A stretch of DNA of 5,773 nt from JBMZCV01 sp049613665 (GTDB lineage: Bacteria; Bacteroidota; Bacteroidia; Chitinophagales; UBA2359), in the NCBI GenBank assembly GCA_049613665.1, contig JBMZCV010000239.1, positions 1-5,773 on the forward strand. Reading direction: 5' to 3'. Positions 5,741 through 5,773 of the stretch are shown here, in pieces. Position numbers and translations under genes: made by a program. The notes below the pieces were generated by a model. That model saw only the letters and a list, made by a program, of their open reading frames with translations. It was not told where the DNA came from and ran no database searches. The number at the start of each line of letters is the position of its first letter. Position 1 is the stretch's first letter.

Positions 5741-5773
5741 ACGTTTGTTTTATTTGGTGTGTTTGTTATTTAT

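Overview
This AT-rich window carries four genes and looks like the chromosome of a Bacteroidota bacterium, most likely from the Cytophagales/Flexibacter side of the phylum; that placement is an inference. It rests on a short primary sigma factor without region 1.1 that begins MRQLKITKSITN, a TonB-dependent receptor with an N-terminal carboxypeptidase-regulatory-like domain, starts with no Shine-Dalgarno sequence, and promoter-like TTTG/TAnnTTTG matches.

Layout from left to right: 1-65 is the right end of a repeat element cut by the window edge. 233-637 (+) is a small secreted protein of unknown function. 638-917 has no gene but holds a long hairpin at 783-846. 918-1436 (-) is a DinB-like putative metal-dependent protein. 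1437-1819 has no gene; it holds a structured hairpin (1521-1562), a second repeat copy (about 1570-1745) and the terminator of the next gene. 1820-4420 (-) is a TonB-dependent outer-membrane receptor. 4421-4870 has no gene; it holds a palindrome or possible promoter (4562-4614), the best preserved repeat copy (4618-4797) and the sigma factor's terminator. 4871-5740 (-) is the primary sigma factor RpoD.

The genes do not form an evident operon. The three minus-strand genes are separated by 380-450 bp gaps, and rpoD and the receptor gene each have their own terminator-like hairpin. The functions (core transcription, outer-membrane uptake, a DinB-fold protein, an unknown secreted protein) show no clear common pathway.

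The main unusual signal is a three-copy family of about 180-bp non-coding elements in the same orientation. They have outer terminal inverted repeats (CAATGGTTC..., degenerate in one copy), a perfectly conserved 15-bp inner inverted repeat, and in the cleanest copy an exact 6-bp flanking direct repeat (AAAAGA). This looks like a MITE-type non-autonomous mobile element. No coding mobile element, CRISPR array, tRNA or rRNA was recognised.
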